Below, piece by piece: positions 55,730 to 64,000 of a stretch of DNA of 64,000 nucleotides (position 1 is its first letter; each line of letters begins with the position of its first letter). Source of the DNA: CAITZA01 sp937915285 (GTDB lineage: Bacteria; Desulfobacterota; Desulfomonilia; Desulfomonilales; Desulfomonilaceae). Both the position numbers and the translations under genes were made by a program. The stretch spans positions 30,721 to 94,720 of the forward strand of contig DAISIV010000011.1 in NCBI GenBank assembly GCA_036821825.1. The letters are read 5' to 3'. The notes under the pieces were generated by a model. The model saw nothing but the letters and a program-made list of their open reading frames with translations. It was not told the DNA's origin and did no database searches.

Positions 55730-57016
55730 ATGAACCCTGTCGTCTTTGCTATCATCCCCGTCTACAACCGGCTTCAAAGAACGCTCGAATGCCTTCAATG
55801 CCTGACATCGCAGTCCTACAATCCCATACAGATAATAGTTTCGGACGGCGGCTCAACAGATGGAACAGTTGAATTTTTACAAAGGGAACATCCTGGAATT
55901 ACGGTCCTGACCTCAGATAAAGAACTTTGGTGGACCGGAGCGGTGGCTATGGGGATAGATTACGCTGTCGGCCAGGGAAATTGGAATCGGGATTTTGCCT
56001 TGTTTATGAACAATGACACACTGATCGGACCCGATTATGTAGAAACCCTTGTTAATGCCTCCAAAAAACATGGATCTGCAGTGGGGGCTCTGATTGTTGA
56101 TAGTCGCGACCAAACCAAAATTCTCGATGCCGGAGAATACATTGTTTGGGAAAAATATGACTTTCAAGTCAAGACAGTGTTAGCTCCAGAGGAGATATAC
56201 TGTGATGACGTAGACTTCCTTCCAGGGCGGGGTAGCCTGGCGCCATTGAAAATGATTCGAATGGCTGGGAATGTTGACCCAAAGAAATGGCCTCATTATC
56301 TGGCTGATTATGAATTCTTTTACCGTATCAAGAGCCACGGTTTCAGATTGGGAGTCTGTTATCAGACCTTCATATCGGCTCACATAGAAGAGACAGGGAT
56401 AGCGCCAACAACTGGTAAGTCCAATTTTCGCAGGGTCTGGGCCGAACTTTTCTCACGCCGATCCATGTCAAACGCGATTGATCACTGGCGTTTTGCCAAC
56501 CGGCATGCCCCTGAAGAACATGTCTCAAAAGCCAGACTGCTGATCATTGGACGAGTCTTCTCAAGTATGGCGTTCCGAACACCTCTCCGATTCTTCTTCG
56601 TTCCAATTTCTGGCATTTTGTCAGCGGTATGGAAAACCCTGATTTGTTTTAAAAGGCAACCACGTCAATTTTTGAAATTTTTTGAATTGATAGGATCTGT
56701 TGGAATTGATGTTGTCTGCCATCCACATCGCTTCCCCGGCTCAATTCGGATCCCTCTCTCACTGATAGCATCTCCAGGTCCCATGACACGACCGGATGTA
56801 GAAGATATGGGGTTGAACTTGGATGATCTGATACGCAAAGATGTGTTGCGCAAATTATCCACGGATGGATGGTACGCATTCAATACTCTTGATTCTTTGA
56901 ATAAATCTGAAGCGGAACAGACTCGCAAACTATTCTGGTGGGCCTGGAATCCATTTAACAAGGTGTCCAGGGTTCTGGCGTACATCAGTGATATCGAGGG
57001 GAGGGATGCGCCTTGA
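55730..57016 (+). CDS. Glycosyltransferase family 2 (rhamnosyltransferase-like)
   Basis: A 428-residue protein. The N-terminal GT-A domain has FAIIPVYNRLQRTLECLQ, VSDGGSTDGTVEFL, WWTGAVAMGIDYA and the acceptor-side FMNNDTLIGPDY. The WWTGA and NNDT blocks are typical of RfbF/WbbL-type rhamnosyltransferases. A long C-terminal extension (about 280-428) has a hydrophobic stretch (RFFFVPISGILSAVWKTL). The start is ATG 55730; a TTG lies one codon earlier. It overlaps the following gene. Confidence 0.87.
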   Translation: MNPVVFAIIPVYNRLQRTLECLQCLTSQSYNPIQIIVSDGGSTDGTVEFLQREHPGITVLTSDKELWWTGAVAMGIDYAVGQGNWNRDFALFMNNDTLIGPDYVETLVNASKKHGSAVGALIVDSRDQTKILDAGEYIVWEKYDFQVKTVLAPEEIYCDDVDFLPGRGSLAPLKMIRMAGNVDPKKWPHYLADYEFFYRIKSHGFRLGVCYQTFISAHIEETGIAPTTGKSNFRRVWAELFSRRSMSNAIDHWRFANRHAPEEHVSKARLLIIGRVFSSMAFRTPLRFFFVPISGILSAVWKTLICFKRQPRQFLKFFELIGSVGIDVVCHPHRFPGSIRIPLSLIASPGPMTRPDVEDMGLNLDDLIRKDVLRKLSTDGWYAFNTLDSLNKSEAEQTRKLFWWAWNPFNKVSRVLAYISDIEGRDAP

Positions 57017-58218
57017 CGCGGGTATTGAGATTAGGGGTTGAACTGATTGACGATTCCTCCTGGATGGGTGGGACTATATATCTGCGAAATCTGATACTGA
57101 CCCTATGCCGTTTGCCGGCTACAGAACGGCCCGAAATTACCATATTGGGGGACCCTGAAGCATTATCGTCGTTCATGAGCGAACACGCTCACCTACCGCT
57201 AAACAAAAATAGTCCACAGAGTTATTTACAGCGATTTTTTAGGTGGTTACGGCCATATTCCCAAGAAAACCAATCCCCGGATGTAATCTATCCCGGTTTC
57301 GCTAAGACTATACAAGGGGCTGTGACACTGAGATGGATACCTGATTTTCAACATCGACATCTTCCGGGTCTTTTTCAGCCATCTGAAATCGACTCCAGGA
57401 ATGAAGCCATAGCCGAAATCGCCACGAGTCCGCAAATTGTTGTCCTGAGCAGCTCAGTCGCCAGAGCAGATTTTCTGAGATTTTATCCTGACACCGTTGC
57501 CATTCCCAGGGTCTGGCGTTTTTGCTCTCTAATCAACACGGAACGCCGATTATCCGGGACCATTCGTCAGACCTATTGTCTTCCTGAAAAATACTTATAC
57601 TTGCCCAACCAATTCTGGGTCCACAAGAATCACATAACTGTTTTCAAAGCCATAGCCCTTTTGAGACGGGAGAGGGACATGATCATACCCTTAGTCTGCA
57701 CCGGTGGGACGTCTGATCGACGAAACGAATCCCATTTGAGGGGTCTGATGAATTTCCTCGCAGATTGTCAGTTACTGGATCAAATTCGTATACTCGGTCT
57801 GATTCCTCGAAATGAGCAGGAGGAGGTATTGAGATGCGCAACGGCAATAGTTCAGCCTTCATTATTTGAGGGATGGAGTACCGTGCTTGAAGACGCCAGG
57901 GCCGTTGGAAGACCGGTATTTGCGTCTGATATAGATGTTCACCGTGAACAGGCTCTCAGCCATTGTTCTTACTTTCCTCCTGCTTCAGAAGAACTGCTCG
58001 CAGAGCTGATTTCTTCAAGATGGACAAATTTGGTACCAGGACCTGACTCAACATCAGAGCTGATCGCAAGAGAAATGATGCAAAAACGAATACTTTCATC
58101 AGCCCGTGAGTTTCGGCAAATAGCTGCGGACGCTCTGCAAATATCGAATTTATTAGACAGGAATGGCAATCCTGGAGTCTTTGAAGAACCGGCATCTACA
58201 AGTCACTGTGCGCTTTGA
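57013..58218 (+). CDS. Glycosyltransferase, GT-B family 4-like (tandem copy 1)
   Basis: A 401-residue protein. It opens RLGVELIDDSSWMGGTIYLRN and carries a central WIPDFQHRHLPGLF. The C-terminal GT-B signature is ATAIVQPSLFEGWSTVLEDARAVG (about residues 278-301) with the two Glu of EX7E, followed by ASDIDVHREQ. The SLFEGWSTVLEDA form is typical of mannosyl/galactosyl-type family 4 enzymes. It is clearly paralogous to the next gene over its whole length. Start TTG 57013 overlaps the previous stop. Confidence 0.87.
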   Translation: MTRVLRLGVELIDDSSWMGGTIYLRNLILTLCRLPATERPEITILGDPEALSSFMSEHAHLPLNKNSPQSYLQRFFRWLRPYSQENQSPDVIYPGFAKTIQGAVTLRWIPDFQHRHLPGLFQPSEIDSRNEAIAEIATSPQIVVLSSSVARADFLRFYPDTVAIPRVWRFCSLINTERRLSGTIRQTYCLPEKYLYLPNQFWVHKNHITVFKAIALLRRERDMIIPLVCTGGTSDRRNESHLRGLMNFLADCQLLDQIRILGLIPRNEQEEVLRCATAIVQPSLFEGWSTVLEDARAVGRPVFASDIDVHREQALSHCSYFPPASEELLAELISSRWTNLVPGPDSTSELIAREMMQKRILSSAREFRQIAADALQISNLLDRNGNPGVFEEPASTSHCAL

Positions 58219-58224
58219 TCAATC

Positions 58225-59484
58225 TTGAGAGACAAGCCCCTGAGTAATCAAGCCACGGCTTTCAACAAACTCGAGCTGTTTATTAGAACGTCGGAATGCG
58301 GGACATGGCTTGGTGGGGCCATTTACATAGAGAATCTTGTCAATGCTCTGCTTGCATTGCCCGATTATGAGCAACCGGTGATCACCGTTGTTGACAGTGA
58401 AACTGATGAAACAGGCCTGAGAAATCGCCTGAAGAGACTTCCCCTGAATTTTTATGATTCAGATGATCCATTTAAGTCATGTCTATTCAAGACACTTCCA
58501 AAAATCATCACGTCATGGGCCAGACATCTTCTCGGGCCAGGGCCTGGCTACTTTTCGGGAACAATGTCAGGATTATGGTTCCCTGTCATGAGTCCAAATC
58601 AATTTCACGCCCCAAAGTTGTTCTGGATTCCTGATTTTCAGCACTTCTATTTACCGGAAATGTTTTCGGGGAAAGAAATCGAGGAACGTAACTTAACCTA
58701 TCGGAAGATTGCCCAGACATCCGGGTTTCTTCTTCTGAGCAGCAAATCATCTCTGAGAGATTTCAGGAATCTTTTCCCTGAAGCACGAATCGAGCCACGT
58801 ATATGGTCCTTTGGCAGTTTTATTGATGTTTCCGGTGGAGAGGATGTCCTTGAAATTAAAAACAAAATTGGTCTACCTGAACGGTTTGCCTACATTGCCA
58901 ATCAGTTCTGGATGCACAAGGATCATCTCACCGTATTCAGGGCGATCGCTATGCTGCGAGATCAGGGGCTGGTCATACCGGTAGTCTGTAGTGGTTCTCA
59001 TGACGACTACAGGAATCCCTTGTATTTTGAAAACGTGAAAGAAACCATTTCTGATTTGAGGCTCGATAACCAGATATTTCTGACGGGAATAATCCCTCGA
59101 GAAGATCAGATCAAAGTCCTTAGGATGGCTGCCTGTGTGATTCAACCGTCTTTGTTCGAAGGATGGAGCACGGTGATAGAGGACGCAAAATCCGTTGGTC
59201 GCGCCGTAGTGGCTTCTGACATAGATGTCCATCGAGAACAATTGATAGATTCCGAAATTGAGCGCCATTTCTTTATTAAGGCTGATCCAGGGTCTTTGGC
59301 TAGGCTCCTCCTGGATATCTGGCCAACTCTGCTTGCCGGGCCTGATTATCAACTAGAGCGCTCTATGGCGTTACAAGCTAAAAATCGTCAGATTGAAACA
59401 GCAAGGGAATTCATGCGCATAGCTCGTGAAACGATAGCATCTTTCCCGGATGGGCCATACGCCGCCGGCTCATTCTGCAAGTAA
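58225..59484 (+). CDS. Glycosyltransferase, GT-B family 4-like (tandem copy 2)
   Basis: A 419-residue protein collinear with the preceding gene product: LGGAIYIENLV for MGGTIYLRNLI, WIPDFQHFYLPEMF for WIPDFQHRHLPGLF. PERFAYIANQFWMHKDHLTVF matches PEKYLYLPNQFWVHKNHITVF, and VIQPSLFEGWSTVIEDAKSVG the other signature. Both copies keep the EX7E glutamates, so both should be active, perhaps with different acceptors. Start TTG 58225, six bases after the upstream stop. Confidence 0.87.
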   Translation: MRDKPLSNQATAFNKLELFIRTSECGTWLGGAIYIENLVNALLALPDYEQPVITVVDSETDETGLRNRLKRLPLNFYDSDDPFKSCLFKTLPKIITSWARHLLGPGPGYFSGTMSGLWFPVMSPNQFHAPKLFWIPDFQHFYLPEMFSGKEIEERNLTYRKIAQTSGFLLLSSKSSLRDFRNLFPEARIEPRIWSFGSFIDVSGGEDVLEIKNKIGLPERFAYIANQFWMHKDHLTVFRAIAMLRDQGLVIPVVCSGSHDDYRNPLYFENVKETISDLRLDNQIFLTGIIPREDQIKVLRMAACVIQPSLFEGWSTVIEDAKSVGRAVVASDIDVHREQLIDSEIERHFFIKADPGSLARLLLDIWPTLLAGPDYQLERSMALQAKNRQIETAREFMRIARETIASFPDGPYAAGSFCK

Positions 59485-59502
59485 ACTGTAAGGGTATCCT
59501 TC

Positions 59503-61350
59503 ATGTGTGGCATAGCGGGAGTCATTTCAAGCGTCAGATTGGATAGTTCACAACATCGACTGGTTTCCGCCATGAACGAGTCGATGACACATCGAGGCCC
59601 CGATTCCGGAGGGATTTTTCGTCACGAGCGAGTCAGCCTGGCGATGAGACGCCTTGCCATCATCGACCCTAATGGAGGCAATCAACCCATCTACAACGAA
59701 GACAAATCCGTCGTCATAGTTTGCAATGGGGAAATCTACAATCACGACGTCCTACGCCAGCAACTGAAGTTAATGGGACATTCTTTTAGATCATGTAGTG
59801 ATATTGAAGTAATAGTGCATGCTTATGAGTCTTTTGGAGTCAGGTGCCTCGACAGTCTGCGGGGCATGTTCGCATTTGCGCTTTGGGATCATAAGCACGA
59901 CAGGCTCATGTTGGCGCGTGACCGTTCCGGTGAAAAGCCCTTGTACCTTAGTAAAGATGGTCAAGGCCGTTTGTGGTTTGCCAGTGAATTCAGGAGCATT
60001 TTGAAAACCGTCAGGAATCCATTGCTAAGCCCCCAAGCTCTCAATCTTTTTTTGACCTTCCAATATATTCCGGAGACAGACTCGCCTGTTGACGGAATAA
60101 CCCTCATGTCTGCCGGCCACGTGCTGGATCTGACCCCGAAAAACATACATCTGGATTCCAAGAGCTATTGGGATTTATCAAAGGCCGCTCTATCGCCAAG
60201 TTCACCCGAGGTCACCGTACGTGAATCCCTAAATGAAGCATGCAGACTCATGGGTATAGCCGATGTCCCCGTAGCCGCGGCAATGTCCGGCGGGATAGAC
60301 TCGAGCCTGGTCACTGCCCTAAGCGCAAAACACTATCCAGACCAGATCGAGGCCTTTTGCGTTGGTTACACGCAAAAACCGCCAACCGATGAGAGGAATG
60401 TGGCTAGGGGTGTGGCCAAAAGTTTAAGAGTGCCCTTCCATGATATCGAGATAAATACTGATCAGGTGGTCAGGGATTTCCCGCTTCTGGTGCGGGCCAT
60501 GGACATTCCTGTCGGTGACATTGCGGCCCAAGGTTACTTTGCAGTGTCATCAGAGGCTAGAAAAAAGGGATTTCCCGTTCTGCTCTCAGGCATGGGGGGT
60601 GATGAACTGTTTTGGGGTTACGACTGGGTCAGGCAGGCCGTCAGACGTAATACGCAGAAGCAGTCAAAAAAGGGCTTGCGGGGTTACTTGAACTCTCTTT
60701 TCCGAAAGTCATTGAATTCGAGACCTCAGTTCTTTGAAGTCCATGATGAAATGCGTCAGAACGATCTGGCGTCTCGGGCGATTCTCTCCAGAGAGGCTGC
60801 TGAAAATGTCCCGCAGGATTTGTGGCTAAAAGTGGCGTCTCTGGATTCGGATCAACCGGCCCACTTTGCGGTTCACACGCTTCTCAACCGTACATGGCTA
60901 CAATCAAACTGCCTGGCTCTTGTGGACCGCCTGAGCATGTTCAACTCAGTCGAAGTGAGACTCCCGCTTCTCGATCACGTGCTCATTGAGCAAGTTGTAG
61001 GAATGCGAAATGCCGGCTTGAATGACTGGCGTCAAATACACAAGTGGTTACTTCTGAATTCTTTCAAAGACATAATACCATCTGACATCATAGGGCGAAG
61101 AAAGCAGGGATTTACACCGCCGGTAGAGGATTGGATGAGCAATATTGAGAGACGTTACCTGGCTCTGGTATTAGACGGGGCACTGATCTCCACCGGACTG
61201 ATTGACAGGGAAAGACTCAATTCTGCAGTTTCTAGTTTGAGCCTAAACTTTAAATACAAATTAATGGTGGCAGAACTCTGGGTCAGGCAAACATTATTGG
61301 GTGAATCAGAAAATGACATTCACAAGGCTGCAGCAAGAAAACATTTCTAA
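59503..61350 (+). CDS. asnB: Asparagine synthase-like glutamine amidotransferase (AsnB type)
   Basis: A 615-residue protein. The N-terminal class II glutaminase domain starts MCGIAGVISS, with Cys2 as nucleophile, then RGPDSGG, NGEIYNH and CSDIEVIVHAY. The C-terminal synthetase domain has the PP-loop SGGIDSS at 262-268 and a later GGDELFWGYD. It uses glutamine and ATP to amidate a carboxylate. Within a glycan locus the acceptor may be a uronic acid (as for WbpS-type proteins) rather than aspartate; this is inference. ATG 59503 with AAGGG upstream; 18 bases after the previous gene. Confidence 0.9.
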   Translation: MCGIAGVISSVRLDSSQHRLVSAMNESMTHRGPDSGGIFRHERVSLAMRRLAIIDPNGGNQPIYNEDKSVVIVCNGEIYNHDVLRQQLKLMGHSFRSCSDIEVIVHAYESFGVRCLDSLRGMFAFALWDHKHDRLMLARDRSGEKPLYLSKDGQGRLWFASEFRSILKTVRNPLLSPQALNLFLTFQYIPETDSPVDGITLMSAGHVLDLTPKNIHLDSKSYWDLSKAALSPSSPEVTVRESLNEACRLMGIADVPVAAAMSGGIDSSLVTALSAKHYPDQIEAFCVGYTQKPPTDERNVARGVAKSLRVPFHDIEINTDQVVRDFPLLVRAMDIPVGDIAAQGYFAVSSEARKKGFPVLLSGMGGDELFWGYDWVRQAVRRNTQKQSKKGLRGYLNSLFRKSLNSRPQFFEVHDEMRQNDLASRAILSREAAENVPQDLWLKVASLDSDQPAHFAVHTLLNRTWLQSNCLALVDRLSMFNSVEVRLPLLDHVLIEQVVGMRNAGLNDWRQIHKWLLLNSFKDIIPSDIIGRRKQGFTPPVEDWMSNIERRYLALVLDGALISTGLIDRERLNSAVSSLSLNFKYKLMVAELWVRQTLLGESENDIHKAAARKHF

Positions 61351-61370
61351 ATATTCCAGGTATTAGGTTC

Positions 61371-62449
61371 ATGACAACTAATTCGGAATCTCCTGCAATA
61401 ATAAGCAGGAATGCGCCATACAAATGCAAGATCTGCGGTGGCTCAAACGGCATAATCCAGACACATTACCCGCCCATGATATTTAGATCAGGCGATTTTG
61501 AAGCCCCACCGTGGTTTGCTCATGAGAAATTCTATTGCCCACACTGCAGGTTCATGTGGACTGATGTATTTGACAAACTCGATGCAGAAGCTTACGGATG
61601 CAAATATCTGGAAAACAATTATGATCACCAGCGTCGTCCAACCGAATCCAGGATGGCCTTTGCTCCATCCCTTCTCAGGACCTTGATAAATCTCAATGCA
61701 GGCAGACGATTTCTGGATTACGGATGTGGGTACAACCACACATACATATACGAATTACGGTCCCGAGGTTTTGACCTTTGGGGATGCGACATCAGCCCAG
61801 CCATTAATTATAGCCGATACATTACACAGATTCCATTTGACCGGTTTCCTGATGATTTCTTCGACGCTGTTTACAGCATCGATGTCATGGAACATTTTGC
61901 TGATCCAGTAAACGACTTTTCAGATATTGCCAGAATGGTTAAACCCGGCGGATATTTGCTGTTCAATACAATTTCCCTTGACAGCTATATCAAGGGCGAG
62001 TTCCAACCGCCTGATGATCCAATGGTGTGGGCCCCGTGGCATTGCTCTATTTTTTCAACTGACAGCGCTGAAAGACTCGCCGAATTATCCGGNNNNNNNN
62101 NNNNNNNNNNNNNNNNNNNNNNNNNNNNNNNNNNNNNNNNNNNNNNNNNNNNNNNNNNNNNNNNNNNNNNNNNNNNNNNNNNNNNNNNNNNNGGCATTGC
62201 TCTATTTTTTCAACTGACAGCGCTGAAAGACTCGCCGAATTATCCGGCCTGGATTTCAAGGGGGCTATGCGCACCAATAGCGACACCGGGCTAGCGTTTC
62301 TTTTCAGAAAACCTGGACCTCTGTTACGGAGAAAATTTGATTATTGCTACAAACTGAAAAGCCACATCAAACTGCTGCTCTATGAATACTATTTTCGCTC
62401 CAATTACATGAAGCCCGATCCCTTCCCTGGTAACAGTCTTAGCCACTGA
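61371..62449 (+). CDS. Zinc-ribbon class I SAM methyltransferase, interrupted by an assembly gap
   Basis: As printed, the reading frame is broken by 100 N. If the duplicated 55 bp plus the N-run (62093-62247) are collapsed, one frame of 307 residues runs from ATG 61371 to TGA 62447-62449. The N-terminus has a zinc-knuckle with Cys19/Cys22 (KCKICGG) and Cys56/Cys59 (YCPHCRF). SAM motif I is FLDYGCGYN near residue 114, and the post-core blocks are YSIDVMEHFADP and MVKPGGYLLFNT. After the junction the protein continues ELSGLDFKGAMRTNSDTGLA. It resembles methyltransferases of glycan and antibiotic clusters. The acceptor is unknown. Confidence 0.85.
62038..62092 (+). repeat. 55-bp direct repeat, left copy (contig-end overlap)
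   Basis: It is identical over 55 bases to 62193-62247 and abuts the N-run. It is the end of the left contig. Confidence 0.97.
62093..62192. other. Scaffold gap of exactly 100 N
   Basis: A run of 100 N, the default size for a gap of unknown length. The identical 55 bp on both sides indicates that the true gap size is minus 55. Confidence 0.98.
62193..62247 (+). repeat. 55-bp direct repeat, right copy (contig-end overlap)
   Basis: The same 55 bases as 62038-62092, forming the start of the right contig. Joining the copies restores the methyltransferase frame. Confidence 0.97.
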
Positions 62450-62584
62450 GTTGTCGTTCGCAATAGGGAATGAGACCTTCTAAACACTACCATCAAAAAC
62501 CTACTTATATTTCTGGTCCGATAAAGCTTAACTTCCATTGAGACCATGGTTTTGGTAACTCATGGATAAAACTACTATTTCATA

Positions 62585-63583
62585 ATGAAATCAATAAGAT
62601 CTTCATCGAAAGTGATAGTTACCGGGGCAGGGGGGGCGCTAGGGCGTTGGGTAGCCTCAAGACTATCCAGAAACGGTTTTAGAGTCTATGGAATCGGCCA
62701 CGGCGCCTGGATAAGGGAACACTGGAGTGATTATGGCATGTCAGGCTGGAGATCGGCCACTGTAACCGTCAATGAATTAAAAAGATTGTGTAGGAGAGCT
62801 GACCTAATCGTTCATTGCGCCGGTGGTAGTTCTGTATCATTTTCCAATCTCCATCCCAATCGGGATTTTGCAAAAACCGTTTCAAGCTCTGCGGCCGTCC
62901 TCGGATATGTGTCGGACCATTCGCCTGAGACACGTATTGTGTTCCCTTCCAGCGCTGCAGTTTACGGTCAGGTCAAAGTCCTACCCATTAGGGAGACTGA
63001 ACGCCTGCAGCCTGTCTCGCCATATGGAATTCACAAGCTTGTCTCCGAGGAGATGTTCCGCCATTACGCCCGGTTGTTCAAATTAAGGATAACCATAGTG
63101 AGACTATTTTCAGTGTACGGAGAGGGATTACGCAAACAGTTGTTATGGGATGCCTGCAATAAATTAGCGAGATGTGAAAAAAGGTTTCAGGGAACGGGTG
63201 ATGAGGTCAGAGACTGGATTCACTTGCTTGATGCGGCAGACCTGATGATCGTGGCTTCTGAAAAGGCCTGTTCTGAGTGCCCGGTGATCAATGGGGGATC
63301 GGGTCTTGGTCTTTCAGTCCGAGAAATTCTGGAGGAATTGTTCCAGGCCTGGAACTCAGAGGCAACCCCAGTTTTTGATAGCAGAAAGCGGTCCGGTGAT
63401 CCCGGTCGGTACCAGGCCGATATCTCATTGGCGAATTCCCTTGGATGGAATCCGAAGGTGCGCTGGCGGGACGGCGTTCGCAACTATGTAAAATGGTATA
63501 AAAATGATATGAACAAGTTTTTGGCTTCAAAAGCTTCGGAACAGTATGTAAAAAATCAGAATGCGCCTGTTTGCTCTATCTGA
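62585..63583 (+). CDS. NAD-dependent epimerase/dehydratase (extended SDR)
   Basis: A 332-residue protein. The Rossmann loop is VTGAGGALGRWVA near residue 12. The catalytic set is FPSSAAVYG (Ser) and the YGIHK Tyr-Lys pair near residue 147, and the later block VRLFSVYGEGLRKQLLWD is that of UDP-glucose 4-epimerase-like enzymes. It probably changes a nucleotide sugar for the glycan made by this locus; the sugar cannot be named. It lies 135 bases after the methyltransferase and is the last gene of the polysaccharide locus. Confidence 0.9.
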   Translation: MKSIRSSSKVIVTGAGGALGRWVASRLSRNGFRVYGIGHGAWIREHWSDYGMSGWRSATVTVNELKRLCRRADLIVHCAGGSSVSFSNLHPNRDFAKTVSSSAAVLGYVSDHSPETRIVFPSSAAVYGQVKVLPIRETERLQPVSPYGIHKLVSEEMFRHYARLFKLRITIVRLFSVYGEGLRKQLLWDACNKLARCEKRFQGTGDEVRDWIHLLDAADLMIVASEKACSECPVINGGSGLGLSVREILEELFQAWNSEATPVFDSRKRSGDPGRYQADISLANSLGWNPKVRWRDGVRNYVKWYKNDMNKFLASKASEQYVKNQNAPVCSI

Positions 63584-63844
63584 AGATCCCGCTTTCTGCC
63601 CAAAACATACTGAACAAAATTGTGACAAGGCGAAAATGTTAATTTGGGAAGCCAGGTCGTCAGAATTGCAAATACTGCTTTTTCCTGGAAAGGCATTAGC
63701 CAAGACTGACGTCTCTCAGCTCTGTCTATATTTCCGAATATTGTAATGAAATCGTAGGATATCCCGCTATCGGGGGACTTTTTTGGGAATGCCGGGATCA
63801 GAATGGTTGACTTACTCGGCCTAAGTTTGTAGTTTATAGGGCGT

Positions 63845-63921
63845 GGAGAGCGTAGCTCAGTTGGCAGAGCACAGGGTTGTGGCCCCTGAGGCCGTGGGTT
63901 CGAGCCCCATCGCTCTCCCCA
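63845..63921 (+). tRNA. tRNA-His (anticodon GTG)
   Basis: Full cloverleaf. G-1 is at 63845, acceptor GAGAGCG pairs with CGCTCTC, and the D-stem is GCTC/GAGC. Anticodon stem CAGGG/CCCTG encloses loop TTGTGGC with anticodon GTG. The T-loop is TTCGAGC, C73 pairs with G-1, and CCA is encoded at 63919-63921. The extra G-1 with C73 is diagnostic for tRNA-His. Confidence 0.96.
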
Positions 63922-63949
63922 CAACCATCTAACAAGTGACAAATCTCTT

Positions 63950-64000
<51 letters not shown>

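Noticed and set aside
62038..62247. 55-bp direct repeats as attachment sites or target duplication
   Set aside because: They abut a scaffold gap of exactly 100 N and, when collapsed, restore a gene frame; an assembly overlap explains them fully.
63763..63784. Hairpin CCCG-CTAT-CGGG with a T-run after the last epimerase
   Set aside because: The stem is only four base pairs and the T-run starts four bases later; too weak to call a terminator.

Overview
The window looks like chromosomal DNA of an anaerobic, Gram-negative bacterium, most likely a deltaproteobacterium in the Desulfobacterota (Desulfomonile/Syntrophobacter-like). This is inference from gene content: groESL behind a CIRCE/HrcA operator, a 2-hydroxyacyl-CoA dehydratase-like iron-sulfur enzyme with its activator ATPase, tungstate-type binding proteins, HypA, large PAS-rich hybrid kinases and an ABC-exported surface polysaccharide locus. 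No taxonomic marker gene is present and no database search was possible.

Left part (1-7.6 kb) is housekeeping. It holds the 5' end of a zinc-ribbon NUDIX hydrolase (-), groES-groEL (+) with a CIRCE operator and a terminator, fumC (+), then a minus-strand run of a DJ-1/PfpI protein and pyrC-pyrB-pyrI. From 7.7 to 13.8 kb lies a compact minus-strand operon: SGNH hydrolase, NodU/TobZ-type carbamoyltransferase, SxtJ-like membrane protein, a 50-residue DUF5989/SxtK-like membrane peptide and a second SGNH hydrolase. It has the gene content of the sxtI-J-K-L carbamoylation block of saxitoxin clusters without any toxin backbone genes, and is the best candidate here for an incompletely described system.

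The middle (14.1-42.9 kb) is mixed metabolism and signalling: a small cysteine-containing secreted protein; a HgdB-like/activator pair resembling YjiM/YjiL or double-cubane-cluster proteins; a phosphoesterase; an orphan hypA; a DUF6125-like protein beside an SMC/ABC-like ATPase; a PAS histidine kinase; two TupA-like binding proteins flanking a helix-turn-helix regulator fused to a binding-protein fold; a UPF0126 channel; an acyl-CoA synthetase; an NtrC-type regulator; a YeiH-family transporter; a radical SAM/SPASM enzyme and an MFS carrier. Two hybrid histidine kinases are followed by an exported TPR-CHAT caspase-like protein and a nucleoside phosphorylase.

The right part (43.6-63.6 kb) is a long plus-strand surface polysaccharide locus with tightly spaced or overlapping genes: six glycosyltransferase genes (one a GT-A/GT-B fusion, two a tandem duplicate), a GDP-mannose dehydratase-like enzyme, a hexapeptide acyltransferase, two methyltransferases, a Wzm/Wzt ABC exporter, a heparinase II/III-like lyase, an AsnB-type amidotransferase and a second epimerase. 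A tRNA-His and the first part of a tRNA-Arg close the window. A run of 100 N inside the last methyltransferase is flanked by identical 55-bp copies. This is an unmerged assembly overlap, and collapsing it restores one intact 307-residue gene.
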